From NCBI RefSeq assembly GCF_001971705.1, contig NZ_CP019327.1, forward strand, positions 1,612,001-1,676,000: a stretch of 64,000 nucleotides of DNA. Reading direction: 5' to 3'. This DNA is from Natronorubrum daqingense. Its GTDB lineage: Archaea; Halobacteriota; Halobacteria; Halobacteriales; Natrialbaceae. A program made the position numbers and the translations under genes. Shown one piece after another: positions 8,033-16,672 of the stretch. Under the pieces are notes generated by a model, which was not told where the DNA came from, ran no database searches, and was given only the letters and a program-made list of their open reading frames with translations. The stretch's first letter is position 1. The number at the start of each line of letters is the position of its first letter.

Positions 8033-8683
8033 ATGACAGAAGATAACGGACTACTGACGCGACGGACAGTTCTCAGATCAGGCGCGGCGACGGCAGCTCT
8101 CACCACAGTGGGTGCCGGTGCACTGTTTTACGGGTCTCAGTCTGCACTAGCAACAGATTACGACCTTGACGGTGACTCTGCAGAAGTTCAAGCAGATGAG
8201 AATGGTGAAATTGAATCGATCGAAATCACCCCAGAGATCACAGTTGAGTGGTCAAACCTAGACGGGGAGGAGACCCAAGCGGATATCACTATTGATGCCG
8301 CTGTTGATTACGATGAGGATGAAGATGACTTGGTTACTATTTCAGAAGGCGAACACAACATTGACCTAGAGGAGTTTGATCAAGAAAGCGACGAAACAGT
8401 GTATGAATCGGGTTCAGCAACTGAGTCACTCGGTTCAATTGATATTTATGACGACCTCGATGGTTTAAATGAAGAGGAAATTGAGGAAATTGAGGATGAA
8501 GAAACATTTGACATCTATGTTGAAGTAACTGTGACTGTCAATAGCGAAGAAGACGATAACGTTGGAGACGAACTCAGTAGCAGCGCCGGCAGTGACCTTG
8601 ACTTAACCATCGAGGGTGGGGCAAATATAGATGAGATTAGTGGCGAGATCGAACTTGATGCAGAATCAACGCTTGATAATTAA
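8033..8683 (+). CDS. secreted acidic protein with Tat signal
   Basis: 216 residues. Twin-arginine leader TRRTVLRSGAATAALTTVGA ends near an SALA cleavage site (residues 37-41). The mature part is all beta-prone and extremely acidic, with alternating strands such as IESIEITPEITVEWSN and FDIYVEVTVTVNS, suggesting one or two Ig-like sandwiches. No known family recognised. The DNA is much richer in A and T than the neighbourhood. It is followed by another secreted protein at 8871 in the same kind of DNA; co-function is inferred only from position. Confidence 0.72.
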   Translation: MTEDNGLLTRRTVLRSGAATAALTTVGAGALFYGSQSALATDYDLDGDSAEVQADENGEIESIEITPEITVEWSNLDGEETQADITIDAAVDYDEDEDDLVTISEGEHNIDLEEFDQESDETVYESGSATESLGSIDIYDDLDGLNEEEIEEIEDEETFDIYVEVTVTVNSEEDDNVGDELSSSAGSDLDLTIEGGANIDEISGEIELDAESTLDN

Positions 8684-8870
8684 ATAGCAAAACGAAATAA
8701 GGTCTATATCTTGATACAAACATATTCTATTAATGGGGTACAGTCTATACAAATATAGAATGTCGTTGGTGTTAGCGACTCGAAATAGTCAACTTAAACA
8801 ATCGAGAACAGATGTGCCACTATAACTGCCAGTAAAGCTACTTAAGGAAACTGGCTATAATTTTCCTTCT

Positions 8871-9986
8871 ATGGGATCAAAGACTCATCACCCCGTTGTA
8901 TTCGGTCTACTCGGAGTGATGATTCTATTTGGTCTCACAATAGGAAGCGTTTCAGCAGTTACCATGCTGACTGATGATGGAGCGACTATAGAATCTGTTA
9001 GTGGTGACATAGGTGTCACCGTAAGTTCATCGGTAGATGAGGACAACACATCAGTTGAATTGAATGAAACAGATGATAATGACGACGATGACGACGGCAG
9101 CGGAGGCGGCATCTCCCTCCCCCCACCCGACTCCGGTGGAGACTCCTCGGACGACCTAATCGGCTCCACACCAAGCGGCGTCATTACCCAAGAGTCCGAA
9201 TCCGGCACGGTCTCCCAGACGGAGCCGACGACGTTCGTCCAGACGGCCGTCGAATCGCTCGAGTTCGAGGACCCGGATCCGTCGTGGTCGGTGGCGGCTC
9301 GAGACCTGAATCAGGAGCCAGCGACGAACGGGGACGCGCCGGGTGAGACCCTCGGGGTCAGCATGGTCAGCGTCTCCGATAGTGCTGTCGGGGAATCCAC
9401 GACGATGGAGTTTGCGCTCGATCCGGCCACCCTCGAGGGCGTCAGTGACAGTGCCAGTGCAAGCGAGGTCCGAATCTTCGCCGCGACGGACGACGGCTGG
9501 GAGCCACTCGGCACGTCCGTCGTCGAGGAGGGCGAGGGTGGAAGCGATCACCTCCTCGAGACCGAGACGTCCGCGGCGGAAAACGGCGTCTACGCCGTCA
9601 GTCACACCGGCCAACCGACGGCTGCCATCGACCTCGCAACCGAGACGGTCGCGGCCGGGGAGGACCTCGAGTTCTCGGCCGACGCGTCGATCGACAGCGA
9701 CTACGACCTCGAGTCCTTCGAGTGGACGATCGACGACACGGAGTTCGAGGGCGAGACGGCAGTGGAGTCGATCGACGAACCCGGCGAGTACACGGTCTGG
9801 CTGACGGTCACGAACGAAGCCGGCGAGACCGACTCCACGTCGTCGACGCTGACCGTCGACGCCGCGGACGACGAGGCGGACGACGACGGGATTCCGGCCG
9901 GTGGCCCCGTCCTCGTCGCCCTCGCCGCCGTCGTCACCGCGCTCGTCGCACGCGCGAGGAACTGGCTTCGCAATGAGGCCAGCTAA
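8871..9986 (+). CDS. surface-anchored protein with PGF-pre-PGF-like and PKD domains
   Basis: 371 residues: N-terminal hydrophobic signal or anchor (9-32); short beta region; Asp/Gly/Ser/Pro linker (about 73-100); a region of about 135 residues with FALDPATLEG, EVRIFAATDDGWEPL and NGVYAVSHTGQ, the pattern of the PGF-pre-PGF domain; a PKD-like Ig domain (about 245-330, ending YTVWLTVTNEAG); acidic spacer; C-terminal membrane helix with an Arg-containing tail (ARARNWLRNEAS). Likely cell-surface protein. The first 70 codons are AT-rich and the rest GC-rich, with the switch in the linker. Confidence 0.72.
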   Translation: MGSKTHHPVVFGLLGVMILFGLTIGSVSAVTMLTDDGATIESVSGDIGVTVSSSVDEDNTSVELNETDDNDDDDDGSGGGISLPPPDSGGDSSDDLIGSTPSGVITQESESGTVSQTEPTTFVQTAVESLEFEDPDPSWSVAARDLNQEPATNGDAPGETLGVSMVSVSDSAVGESTTMEFALDPATLEGVSDSASASEVRIFAATDDGWEPLGTSVVEEGEGGSDHLLETETSAAENGVYAVSHTGQPTAAIDLATETVAAGEDLEFSADASIDSDYDLESFEWTIDDTEFEGETAVESIDEPGEYTVWLTVTNEAGETDSTSSTLTVDAADDEADDDGIPAGGPVLVALAAVVTALVARARNWLRNEAS

Positions 9987-10182
9987 TCGGACTCGAGATT
10001 ACCGCTCGAGACGGCGATTCGCAGCCATCGAGTCGGTGACTCGAGGTCCATCGGCCGCACAAACTATTCGTACCACTTTGGGAACGTATTTTCACTGAGT
10101 AGTTTCGTTGGATGATACTCTCGTTTAGAATAATAATATTCTCGATACCTTTTTACTGGTCACAATCTTGTGTCCGGCCACG

Positions 10183-12480
10183 GTGAGTACTCTATCAAGC
10201 CGGCTCCCCGACGAGATCCGGCGGTCGTATTCGCGGAAAATGCTCGTCCTCTTTGCAGTCATTATTCTCTGTATCACCTCGATCGGCGGGGTAATCTACC
10301 TGCAAACGGGCAGTGCACTCGAGGCCGAAACGGCGGATGAACTCGAGCAGTCGACGCAACTCCAATCGAACGTGTTGGCCGAGAGCATCGATCGGTACCA
10401 ACATCACGTGCGGACGCTGGCCGAGTCCAACGTGATCAACAGCGGCACGGACGGCGAGATCGAGTTGACTCTCGAGAGCGAGGTCTCCTCGGCCCCGGAT
10501 AGCGTCGTCGCCGCCCACTACATCGAGACGGACGACTACGAGGTCCTCATTAGTAGCGACGACGAGGCCGAAGGCGTCAGCTTCGCGGACGAGGGCGTCG
10601 ACTGGGCGACAGACGACACGCTCCACGACGGCCAGTCGGGAATCCACCTCACGGACCCGTACGACGATCCAGTGACCGATAACGCCTCGATCGCGATCAC
10701 GAGTTCGGTCCCCGAGGACTCCGATCGCGGGGTCGTCTTCGTCATCGATCAGGACGACCACGCGAGCGAACTCGCCTCGCCGTCGCTCGAGGACGACGCA
10801 TTCACCCAGATCGTCAACGAGGATGGCGAGGTCGTCATGAGCCACGACGACGAGGCCGCGACGGACGAACACCACGCGGTCGACGACGAGGACGATCCGC
10901 GTGCGACCGCAATCGAGAGCGGACTCGAGGGCGAAACCGGCTACCTCGAGTCCGACGTCGGCGGCAGCGAGATGGCCCTCGGCTACGCGCCGGTCGACGG
11001 AACGGACTGGGTCATCATGGCCCACACGCCGATGGACGCGGCCTACGACCTCCACCAGAGCGTCACGCGTTCGGTGATCGCGCTCGTGCTCGTCTCGTTG
11101 CTCGGCCTGGGAACGATCGGCGTCGTCGTCGGCCGAAACATGTCTCGGTCGCTGAACGAACTCACGGCCAAAACGCGGGAAGTCGAGCAAGGGAACCTCG
11201 AGACGGAACTCGAGTCGGATCGAATCGACGAAATCGGCGAGTTGTACGCCGCGTTCCGGAGTATGCGCGACTCGTTGCGAGAAACGCTTCACGAGGTCAA
11301 CACGGCGAAAAAGCGAGCGGAGCGCCGAGAGCAGACGCTCGAGGTGCTGGTCGAACAACTCGAGCAGGAAGCGAGCGACGTGATGAAGCAGGCAGCCGAG
11401 GGCGACCTCACGCAGCGAATGGACGTCGAGGAAGGCAACGAGGCCATCGAGCAGGTCGCCGCCGAGTACAACGAGATGATCGAGCGGATCGAGACGACGA
11501 TCGACGATCCGAAACGGTTCGCGGGCGACGTCGCCTCCCACAGCGAGCAGGTCACGGCGAACGTCGAGGAGGTCCAGGCCGCGAGCGAGCAGGTGTCGAC
11601 GGCCGTCCAGGACATCTCCTCGCACATCGATCACCAACACACGATGTTCCGCTCCGCGGCCGGGGAGATGGCCGAAATCGAACAGATGGCCGACGACATC
11701 GCGTCGCTGTCCGAATCGGTGAGCCACTCGGCGACGCAAACGGCGGCGGCCGGAGAGGAGGGGCGCTCGACGGCCCGTAATGCGAAGGAGGCAATGTCTC
11801 GCATCGACGAGGAATCCAAACAAACCCTACGAGAGATCGAGAAACTCGAGCAACAGATGGCCGAAATCGAGGAGATCGTCGACATGATCTCCGAGCACGC
11901 GGCACAAACGGACCTCCTCGCCTTGAGTGCGAACATCGAGGCGTCGAGACAGACGACGGAGACGACGGAGTTCGGAACCGTCGCGGCTGAGGTCAAAGAA
12001 CTGGCCAGGGAGACGAAAGAGTCCGCCGCCGAAATCGACACGATCATCGCCTCTCTCGAGTCGCAACTCGAGCGGACGACTAGGGAGGTCGAGACGACGC
12101 GAAGCGAGATTGACGAGAGCAAGGCGGTGATCGAAGAGACCGTCGACACTCTCGAGAGCATCGCGACGTACACGACCTCGACCTCGAGTGGCGTTCAACA
12201 GATCGCGTCGCTCAGCCAGCAACAGTCCGACTCGACCCAGGACGCCAGGCAGTTGATCACGAACGCGACGGAACTGAGCGAGCAGGTGACGGCGGAGACG
12301 GAGACGGTCGCCGCTGCGACCGAAGAGCAGACGAGTTCGCTCGAGGAGGTCACCACGAGCGCGAATCAACTCGCGAGCGAGGCCCAGTCGCTTCACACCA
12401 CGCTCGATTACTTCGAGACCGCGGCGGACGACGAACCGGACCACCACTTCAAGTTCTCACACGGCACGCTCGAGGAGTAG
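10183..12480 (+). CDS. methyl-accepting chemotaxis transducer
   Basis: 765 residues. Membrane helix at about 20-40, an extracellular dCache-like sensor domain (about 45-285), second membrane helix (about 298-318), HAMP (319-372), a second HAMP-like stretch (about 400-445), then the long coiled-coil signalling domain with hairpin tip HAAQTDLLALSANIEASR. Signals through CheW/CheA to the archaellum motor. The ligand is unknown. Start uncertain: GTG 10183 gives MSTLSSRLPDEI, TTG 10168 adds five residues; there is no ATG before the first helix except the Met inside it. Confidence 0.9.
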   Translation: MSTLSSRLPDEIRRSYSRKMLVLFAVIILCITSIGGVIYLQTGSALEAETADELEQSTQLQSNVLAESIDRYQHHVRTLAESNVINSGTDGEIELTLESEVSSAPDSVVAAHYIETDDYEVLISSDDEAEGVSFADEGVDWATDDTLHDGQSGIHLTDPYDDPVTDNASIAITSSVPEDSDRGVVFVIDQDDHASELASPSLEDDAFTQIVNEDGEVVMSHDDEAATDEHHAVDDEDDPRATAIESGLEGETGYLESDVGGSEMALGYAPVDGTDWVIMAHTPMDAAYDLHQSVTRSVIALVLVSLLGLGTIGVVVGRNMSRSLNELTAKTREVEQGNLETELESDRIDEIGELYAAFRSMRDSLRETLHEVNTAKKRAERREQTLEVLVEQLEQEASDVMKQAAEGDLTQRMDVEEGNEAIEQVAAEYNEMIERIETTIDDPKRFAGDVASHSEQVTANVEEVQAASEQVSTAVQDISSHIDHQHTMFRSAAGEMAEIEQMADDIASLSESVSHSATQTAAAGEEGRSTARNAKEAMSRIDEESKQTLREIEKLEQQMAEIEEIVDMISEHAAQTDLLALSANIEASRQTTETTEFGTVAAEVKELARETKESAAEIDTIIASLESQLERTTREVETTRSEIDESKAVIEETVDTLESIATYTTSTSSGVQQIASLSQQQSDSTQDARQLITNATELSEQVTAETETVAAATEEQTSSLEEVTTSANQLASEAQSLHTTLDYFETAADDEPDHHFKFSHGTLEE

Positions 12481-12594
12481 TCCCTCGAGCGCGACAGTTT
12501 CGGAGCGGACGTCGATCTGTCGACGAGCGTCTTGACCCCATATTCGAATTTGCCCGCCAACAGGTTTGTCCGTGCGGACGGCCTCCAAGCGGCT

Positions 12595-13026
12595 ATGAGC
12601 GAGGGAACGCTCGCGGACACCTACGTCGCCGCGATCCAACACGACCTCGCGTCGCTACCCGCGGAGGCGACGCTCGTCGGCGTCGTTCGCCAGCCGACGT
12701 CGTGGTTCCACGCCGCCGTCGACGAGAACTATCCCGAACTCGGGCCGCCAGCGGACCTCCTCGAGTCGTTTCAGTCGACCGTCGAGGACTACAAAATGCG
12801 CGGCCTCTGCGAGGAGGGAGCCCACAACGCCGCCTGGGAGGAAGTCGACTTCGAGGAGCGCTATCGCTCCTCTCTCGAGGACTCGAGCAAAGCACGTGAG
12901 GCGCGCAGCGACCTCGAGACGCGTCTCGAGAGCGGCGAATCGATCGCGCTCGTCTGTTTCGAAAACACCGATTCGAAACGCTGTCACCGGACGATTCTGC
13001 ACGACGTACTCGAGGGCGACGAGTAA
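12595..13026 (+). CDS. DUF488 family protein
   Basis: 143 residues. Contains LVGVVRQPTSWFHAAVDENY near the N-terminus and the family hallmark LVCFENTDSKRCHRTIL at the C-terminus, where Cys, Lys, Arg, Cys and His line the presumed site. DUF488 proteins resemble small enzymes or nucleic-acid handling proteins but have no settled function. Start at 12595 (MSEGTLADTY) rather than the upstream in-frame GTG/ATG near 12532, whose residues look non-conserved. Confidence 0.8.
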   Translation: MSEGTLADTYVAAIQHDLASLPAEATLVGVVRQPTSWFHAAVDENYPELGPPADLLESFQSTVEDYKMRGLCEEGAHNAAWEEVDFEERYRSSLEDSSKAREARSDLETRLESGESIALVCFENTDSKRCHRTILHDVLEGDE

Positions 13027-13188
13027 CCGTGCTGGTTGGCAGGATCGGCCCCTGATACCGACGCTTCGCAGGTGACGCGAGTCCGTATCCGGAACCCGTT
13101 CGATCCCGCCACAGTCCGGTTAAACTAACCGAACGCCCCCGACGAACGACACAAACAGTTACAGCAGCCAGGTCACTATGTGAGAGAG

Positions 13189-13782
13189 ATGCACGCGTTC
13201 GACCCATCGGAACGAACACAGGACGAAGTCGCACGATTCGTAAAAACCGTCGTCACGCCGCGTCCGATCGCCTGGATCAGCACGCAAAGCGCGGACGGCG
13301 CCGAGAATCTGGCACCGTTTAGCTCCTACAACTACGTCTCGTTACAGGAACCGACCGTCTTGTTCAACTCGCCGAACGGCGAACCGGACGAACTGAAAGA
13401 TACGGCCAGAAACGCCCTCGAGACCGAGGAGTTCGTCGTCAACGTCGTCACGGAAGCCGATATCGAACGGATGGACCACACGTCGGCGGCGATTCCCGAA
13501 GACGAGAGTGAGTTCAACCTCGCCGAGGTCGACCGCGGCGAGTGTGAAACCGTCGCTGCGCCGCGGGTAGCCGACGCGGCCGTCTCGATGGAGTGTACCC
13601 TCTACGATTCGATCGAGATTCACGACAAACTGATGATTCTCGGCGACGTTCAGTACGTCCACGTCGACGAAGGACTGCTCACCGACGGCAAACTCGACAT
13701 GCGCGACCTCGATACCGTCGGTCGTCTCGGCGGTCCGTACTACACCGTTTCCGACACGCTCCCGTTCGAACGGCAGTTCTAA
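13189..13782 (+). CDS. flavin reductase family (FMN-binding) protein
   Basis: 197 residues of the flavin reductase-like split-barrel fold: VTPRPIAWIST, the FMN phosphate-binding APFSSYNYVS, and NSPNGEPDELKDTARN. Such proteins reduce flavin with NAD(P)H or are monooxygenase partners; the substrate here is unknown. ATG at 13189 is chosen over the in-frame GTG at 13180. Convergent with cytidine deaminase. Confidence 0.85.
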   Translation: MHAFDPSERTQDEVARFVKTVVTPRPIAWISTQSADGAENLAPFSSYNYVSLQEPTVLFNSPNGEPDELKDTARNALETEEFVVNVVTEADIERMDHTSAAIPEDESEFNLAEVDRGECETVAAPRVADAAVSMECTLYDSIEIHDKLMILGDVQYVHVDEGLLTDGKLDMRDLDTVGRLGGPYYTVSDTLPFERQF

Positions 13783-13850
13783 CTCGAATACCTCGAACGA
13801 CGCGAATGACGCGGACGCCGCGATCGACGACCGACCTCACTCGAGCGTCT

Positions 13851-14243
13851 TCACTCGAGCATCTCCTCGGTGATCGTATCGGGTAACAACTCGCCCAGCG
13901 TGTACTCCGCTGGTGGTTCGTCGTCGCCGCGATCACAGAGCACGACGAGGTCGTCGTCACAGAACTCGGCGAGCGTCTGGCGGCACATCCCACAGGGCGT
14001 CACGCCATCTCGCTGGCCAGAACTGACGGCCACTCGAGTGAACTCGCGATGCCCGTTCTTGACCGCCTCGGCGATCGCGACCTCTTCGGCGTGAAGACTG
14101 TTGCTGTAGTTCGCGTTCTCGAGATTGCAGCCGACGAAGACCTCGCCGTCTGCCGTCTCGAGGGCAGCGCCGACCGGGTACTCGGAGTAGGGGACGTGGG
14201 CGTTCGACTGAACGTCGCGGGCCGTCTCGAGTAAGTCCGTCAT
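13851..14243 (-). CDS. cdd: cytidine deaminase
   Basis: Deaminates cytidine and deoxycytidine to uridine and deoxyuridine. 130 residues with the complete zinc site: C-N-L-E-N-A-N-Y then HAEEVAI (His-Ala-Glu) and TPCGMCRQTLAEF (PCxxC). Its uridine product is the substrate of the phosphorylase at 6356. Last gene of the minus-strand nucleoside transport block, 145 nt after the second permease. Confidence 0.93.
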   Translation of the reverse strand: MTDLLETARDVQSNAHVPYSEYPVGAALETADGEVFVGCNLENANYSNSLHAEEVAIAEAVKNGHREFTRVAVSSGQRDGVTPCGMCRQTLAEFCDDDLVVLCDRGDDEPPAEYTLGELLPDTITEEMLE

Positions 14244-14388
14244 AGCTGCTACTGGCTCGAGGACGGGCAAGAAGCCATCGACCGACCGACTCGGGACGTG
14301 CGTGTGGTGTCGAATGGGCGACAGTGGAACCAAAGTTGGAGAATCGGGCGCTCGAGGCGTTCGTTCGATGCCTCGAGCCGACGGAGAG

Positions 14389-15435
14389 TCAGTCCTCGCC
14401 GGATTCGTAGTGATCGCCGGCGGCGTCGGGCAGTCTGGTGCGACCGACGAGTGCGATCACGACGATCACCGTCGCGTGGGGGATGATTTGGATGAGGTTC
14501 GTCGGGACGGAGATGCCGGCACCCTGGAGTTGGGTCTGCATCGCGTCCAACCCGGCGAAGAGGAGCGAACCGCCCAGTGCACCGACTGGGTGGTAGTTCG
14601 CGAGCAGGTACGTCGCGATCGCGATGAAACCGCGACCGTCGATCACGGTTTCGCCGGTTCCGGTGAACGTGCCGAGGTAGCCGAGTGCGAACCCGGCACC
14701 GCCGAGGCCCGCGAACACGCCCGAGAGGATCACGGCCGTATATCTGACTCGTTGCACGTCGACGCCGGCCGTGTCGAGAGCTTTGGGATTCTCGCCGCTC
14801 GCGACGACCCACCGGCCAAAGCGCGTGTGATTGAGGACGAACCAGCCGAAGACGAACGCGCCGAGCATGATGTAGACCTGCGGTGGCGTGTCGAACAGCA
14901 GGTGTCCGAACAGCGGAATCTCCGAGAGGAGCGGGATCGTGACGTTGTCGAACGTCCCGACGTCGCTCGTGTTTGGACTCTCGAAGACCAGCCGCGAGAC
15001 GAACGGTGCGAGTCCCAGCGCGATCAGCCAGAGCGCGAGGCCGGCGATGATCTGATCGGCCTTGAACTCGATACAGACGATCGCGAACAACAGCGCGAAG
15101 AGCGTACTCACGAGCACGCCGGCGAGCAGCCCCCACCAGTGATGAGAGATGGTGAACGTGGATTCGCCGCCGCCGAGCCAGAACGTCGCGACGATTGCAC
15201 TAAACGCCGAGACGATGAGCAGGCCTTCGATCCCGATGTTGATCACGCCGCTCTTCTCCGCGAAGATGCCGCCGAGAGCCGCGAGCGCGATCGGAACGGC
15301 GAGTCGGAGCGTCGCGGCCTGCCAGCTCGCTGGAGTCGCCCAGAGGAACACGACGAGTGTGAGGGCGCTGACGGCGAGCACGGCAGCCGGGCGACGGTTG
15401 TACCACCCCTTGAGGATCGAGAACGGATTACGCAT
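14389..15435 (-). CDS. nucleoside ABC transporter permease 2
   Basis: 348 residues, about nine membrane helices. Contains GGIFAEKSGVINIGIEGLLI and FAGLGGAGFALGYLGTFT, signatures of the branched-chain/ribose type permeases that pair with BMP-family binding proteins (YufQ-like). Its ATG lies inside the end of permease 1 (8-nt overlap), implying translational coupling. Forms the membrane channel with the 15428-16672 product. Confidence 0.88.
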   Translation of the reverse strand: MRNPFSILKGWYNRRPAAVLAVSALTLVVFLWATPASWQAATLRLAVPIALAALGGIFAEKSGVINIGIEGLLIVSAFSAIVATFWLGGGESTFTISHHWWGLLAGVLVSTLFALLFAIVCIEFKADQIIAGLALWLIALGLAPFVSRLVFESPNTSDVGTFDNVTIPLLSEIPLFGHLLFDTPPQVYIMLGAFVFGWFVLNHTRFGRWVVASGENPKALDTAGVDVQRVRYTAVILSGVFAGLGGAGFALGYLGTFTGTGETVIDGRGFIAIATYLLANYHPVGALGGSLLFAGLDAMQTQLQGAGISVPTNLIQIIPHATVIVVIALVGRTRLPDAAGDHYESGED

Positions 15436-16672
15436 CGTCCTCACCCCCTTCGACGGGTTCACCGCCGTCCGTCTGGACGGGCTGTACGTCCTCGAAGTCG
15501 ACGTAGCGGCCGCCGATCATGCGGAAGAACTCCGGCATGGCGACGAACAGGATGATGAGTCCGCTCAGGATTCCTACCAGCTCCGGCGGGACGTCCGTCG
15601 CGGTGCTGATCGACTGCGAGCCGCTGTCGAGGAGGCCAAAGAGGAACGCGGAGGCCCCGATACCGAGCGGGCTGTTCCCCGCGAGGATCGAGACGGCGAT
15701 GCCGTCGAATCCGAGGTCTGGAACGCTCGTGATCCACTCGCCCTGAACCATGAGCACCCACAGCGAGCCCCCGATGCCGCCGAGTGCGCCCGAGAGCGTC
15801 ATCGCCCCGACGATCATTCGTTTCTCGTCGACGCCGCTGTACGCAGCAGCTTCTGGCTGGACGCCGCTCGTCCGGAGTTCGTAGCCGAAGGCGGTCCGCG
15901 AGAGCATCCAGGCGATGCCGATCATACAAACGATTGCGAACGCGAGCGCGAGTAGCGAGAAGTTCCACCGACCGCTGAAGCCGAGAAATGGAACGTTCGG
16001 AATTTCGGCGTACGCGGGGATCGATTCCGTCTGCTGGTTCGTGCTTTCCGGGTCCTGAAACTGCCAGGCCAGGAGCGTCGCCGCGACGCCACCGGCGACG
16101 AAGTTGAGCATAATCGTCGTGATAACCTCGTTCGCGTCGGCGTACGCCTTGAGCGCCCCCGGAATCGCACCGTAGAGCCCGCCCGCGACCGCGCCGGCGA
16201 GGAGGCCGAGGGGAATCAAGACGACGGTCCCGATAAACCCGCTCGGCACGATCACCGACGCGTAGAGGACGGTGACCGCCGTCGCGAGACTCCCCATGAT
16301 CAGTTGTCCCTGCGTTCCGATGTTGAACAGCCCAGCGCGGAACGCGACCGCGAACGACAACCCGGTGAAGATCAACAGCGTCGTCTGCGCGAGCGTCTCC
16401 GCGAGGTTGTAGTTTCGAAGCGCCCAGTCTCCCTCGAGCGGGTGACCGATCGCTCCGAAGAACAGTTCGTAGAAGACTTGCATCGGGTTGTAACAGAACG
16501 TAAATCCGGCCACGTTCAGGCCTGCTTGACAGGACGCGTACGCGCCGGAGACGAAAACGAGGACGCCGCCCACGACGATCGCCGCGAGCAGCGAGGCCAC
16601 GCTGATCGCGATTCGCTCGAGGACCGAGGCGTGGACGAGTCGCCTGAGAAGGCGTTTCAAACGGGTTTTCAT
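15428..16672 (-). CDS. nucleoside ABC transporter permease 1
   Basis: 414 residues, an N-terminal amphipathic basic segment, then 9-10 membrane helices. Includes GLSFAVAFRAGLFNIGTQGQ (about 102-121), ANEVITTIMLNFVAGG and a C-terminal acidic tail. YufP-like. Overlaps the ATPase gene by 4 nt and permease 2 by 8 nt. Confidence 0.88.
   Translation of the reverse strand: MKTRLKRLLRRLVHASVLERIAISVASLLAAIVVGGVLVFVSGAYASCQAGLNVAGFTFCYNPMQVFYELFFGAIGHPLEGDWALRNYNLAETLAQTTLLIFTGLSFAVAFRAGLFNIGTQGQLIMGSLATAVTVLYASVIVPSGFIGTVVLIPLGLLAGAVAGGLYGAIPGALKAYADANEVITTIMLNFVAGGVAATLLAWQFQDPESTNQQTESIPAYAEIPNVPFLGFSGRWNFSLLALAFAIVCMIGIAWMLSRTAFGYELRTSGVQPEAAAYSGVDEKRMIVGAMTLSGALGGIGGSLWVLMVQGEWITSVPDLGFDGIAVSILAGNSPLGIGASAFLFGLLDSGSQSISTATDVPPELVGILSGLIILFVAMPEFFRMIGGRYVDFEDVQPVQTDGGEPVEGGEDDA

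Noticed and set aside
10195-11823. Minus-strand frame of 542 codons
   Set aside because: Antisense to the chemotaxis transducer; Arg/Val/Leu-rich with no domain.
14302-15555. Open frame of 417 codons on the + strand
   Set aside because: Shadow of the permease 2 gene; Arg/Glu-rich low-complexity translation without motifs.
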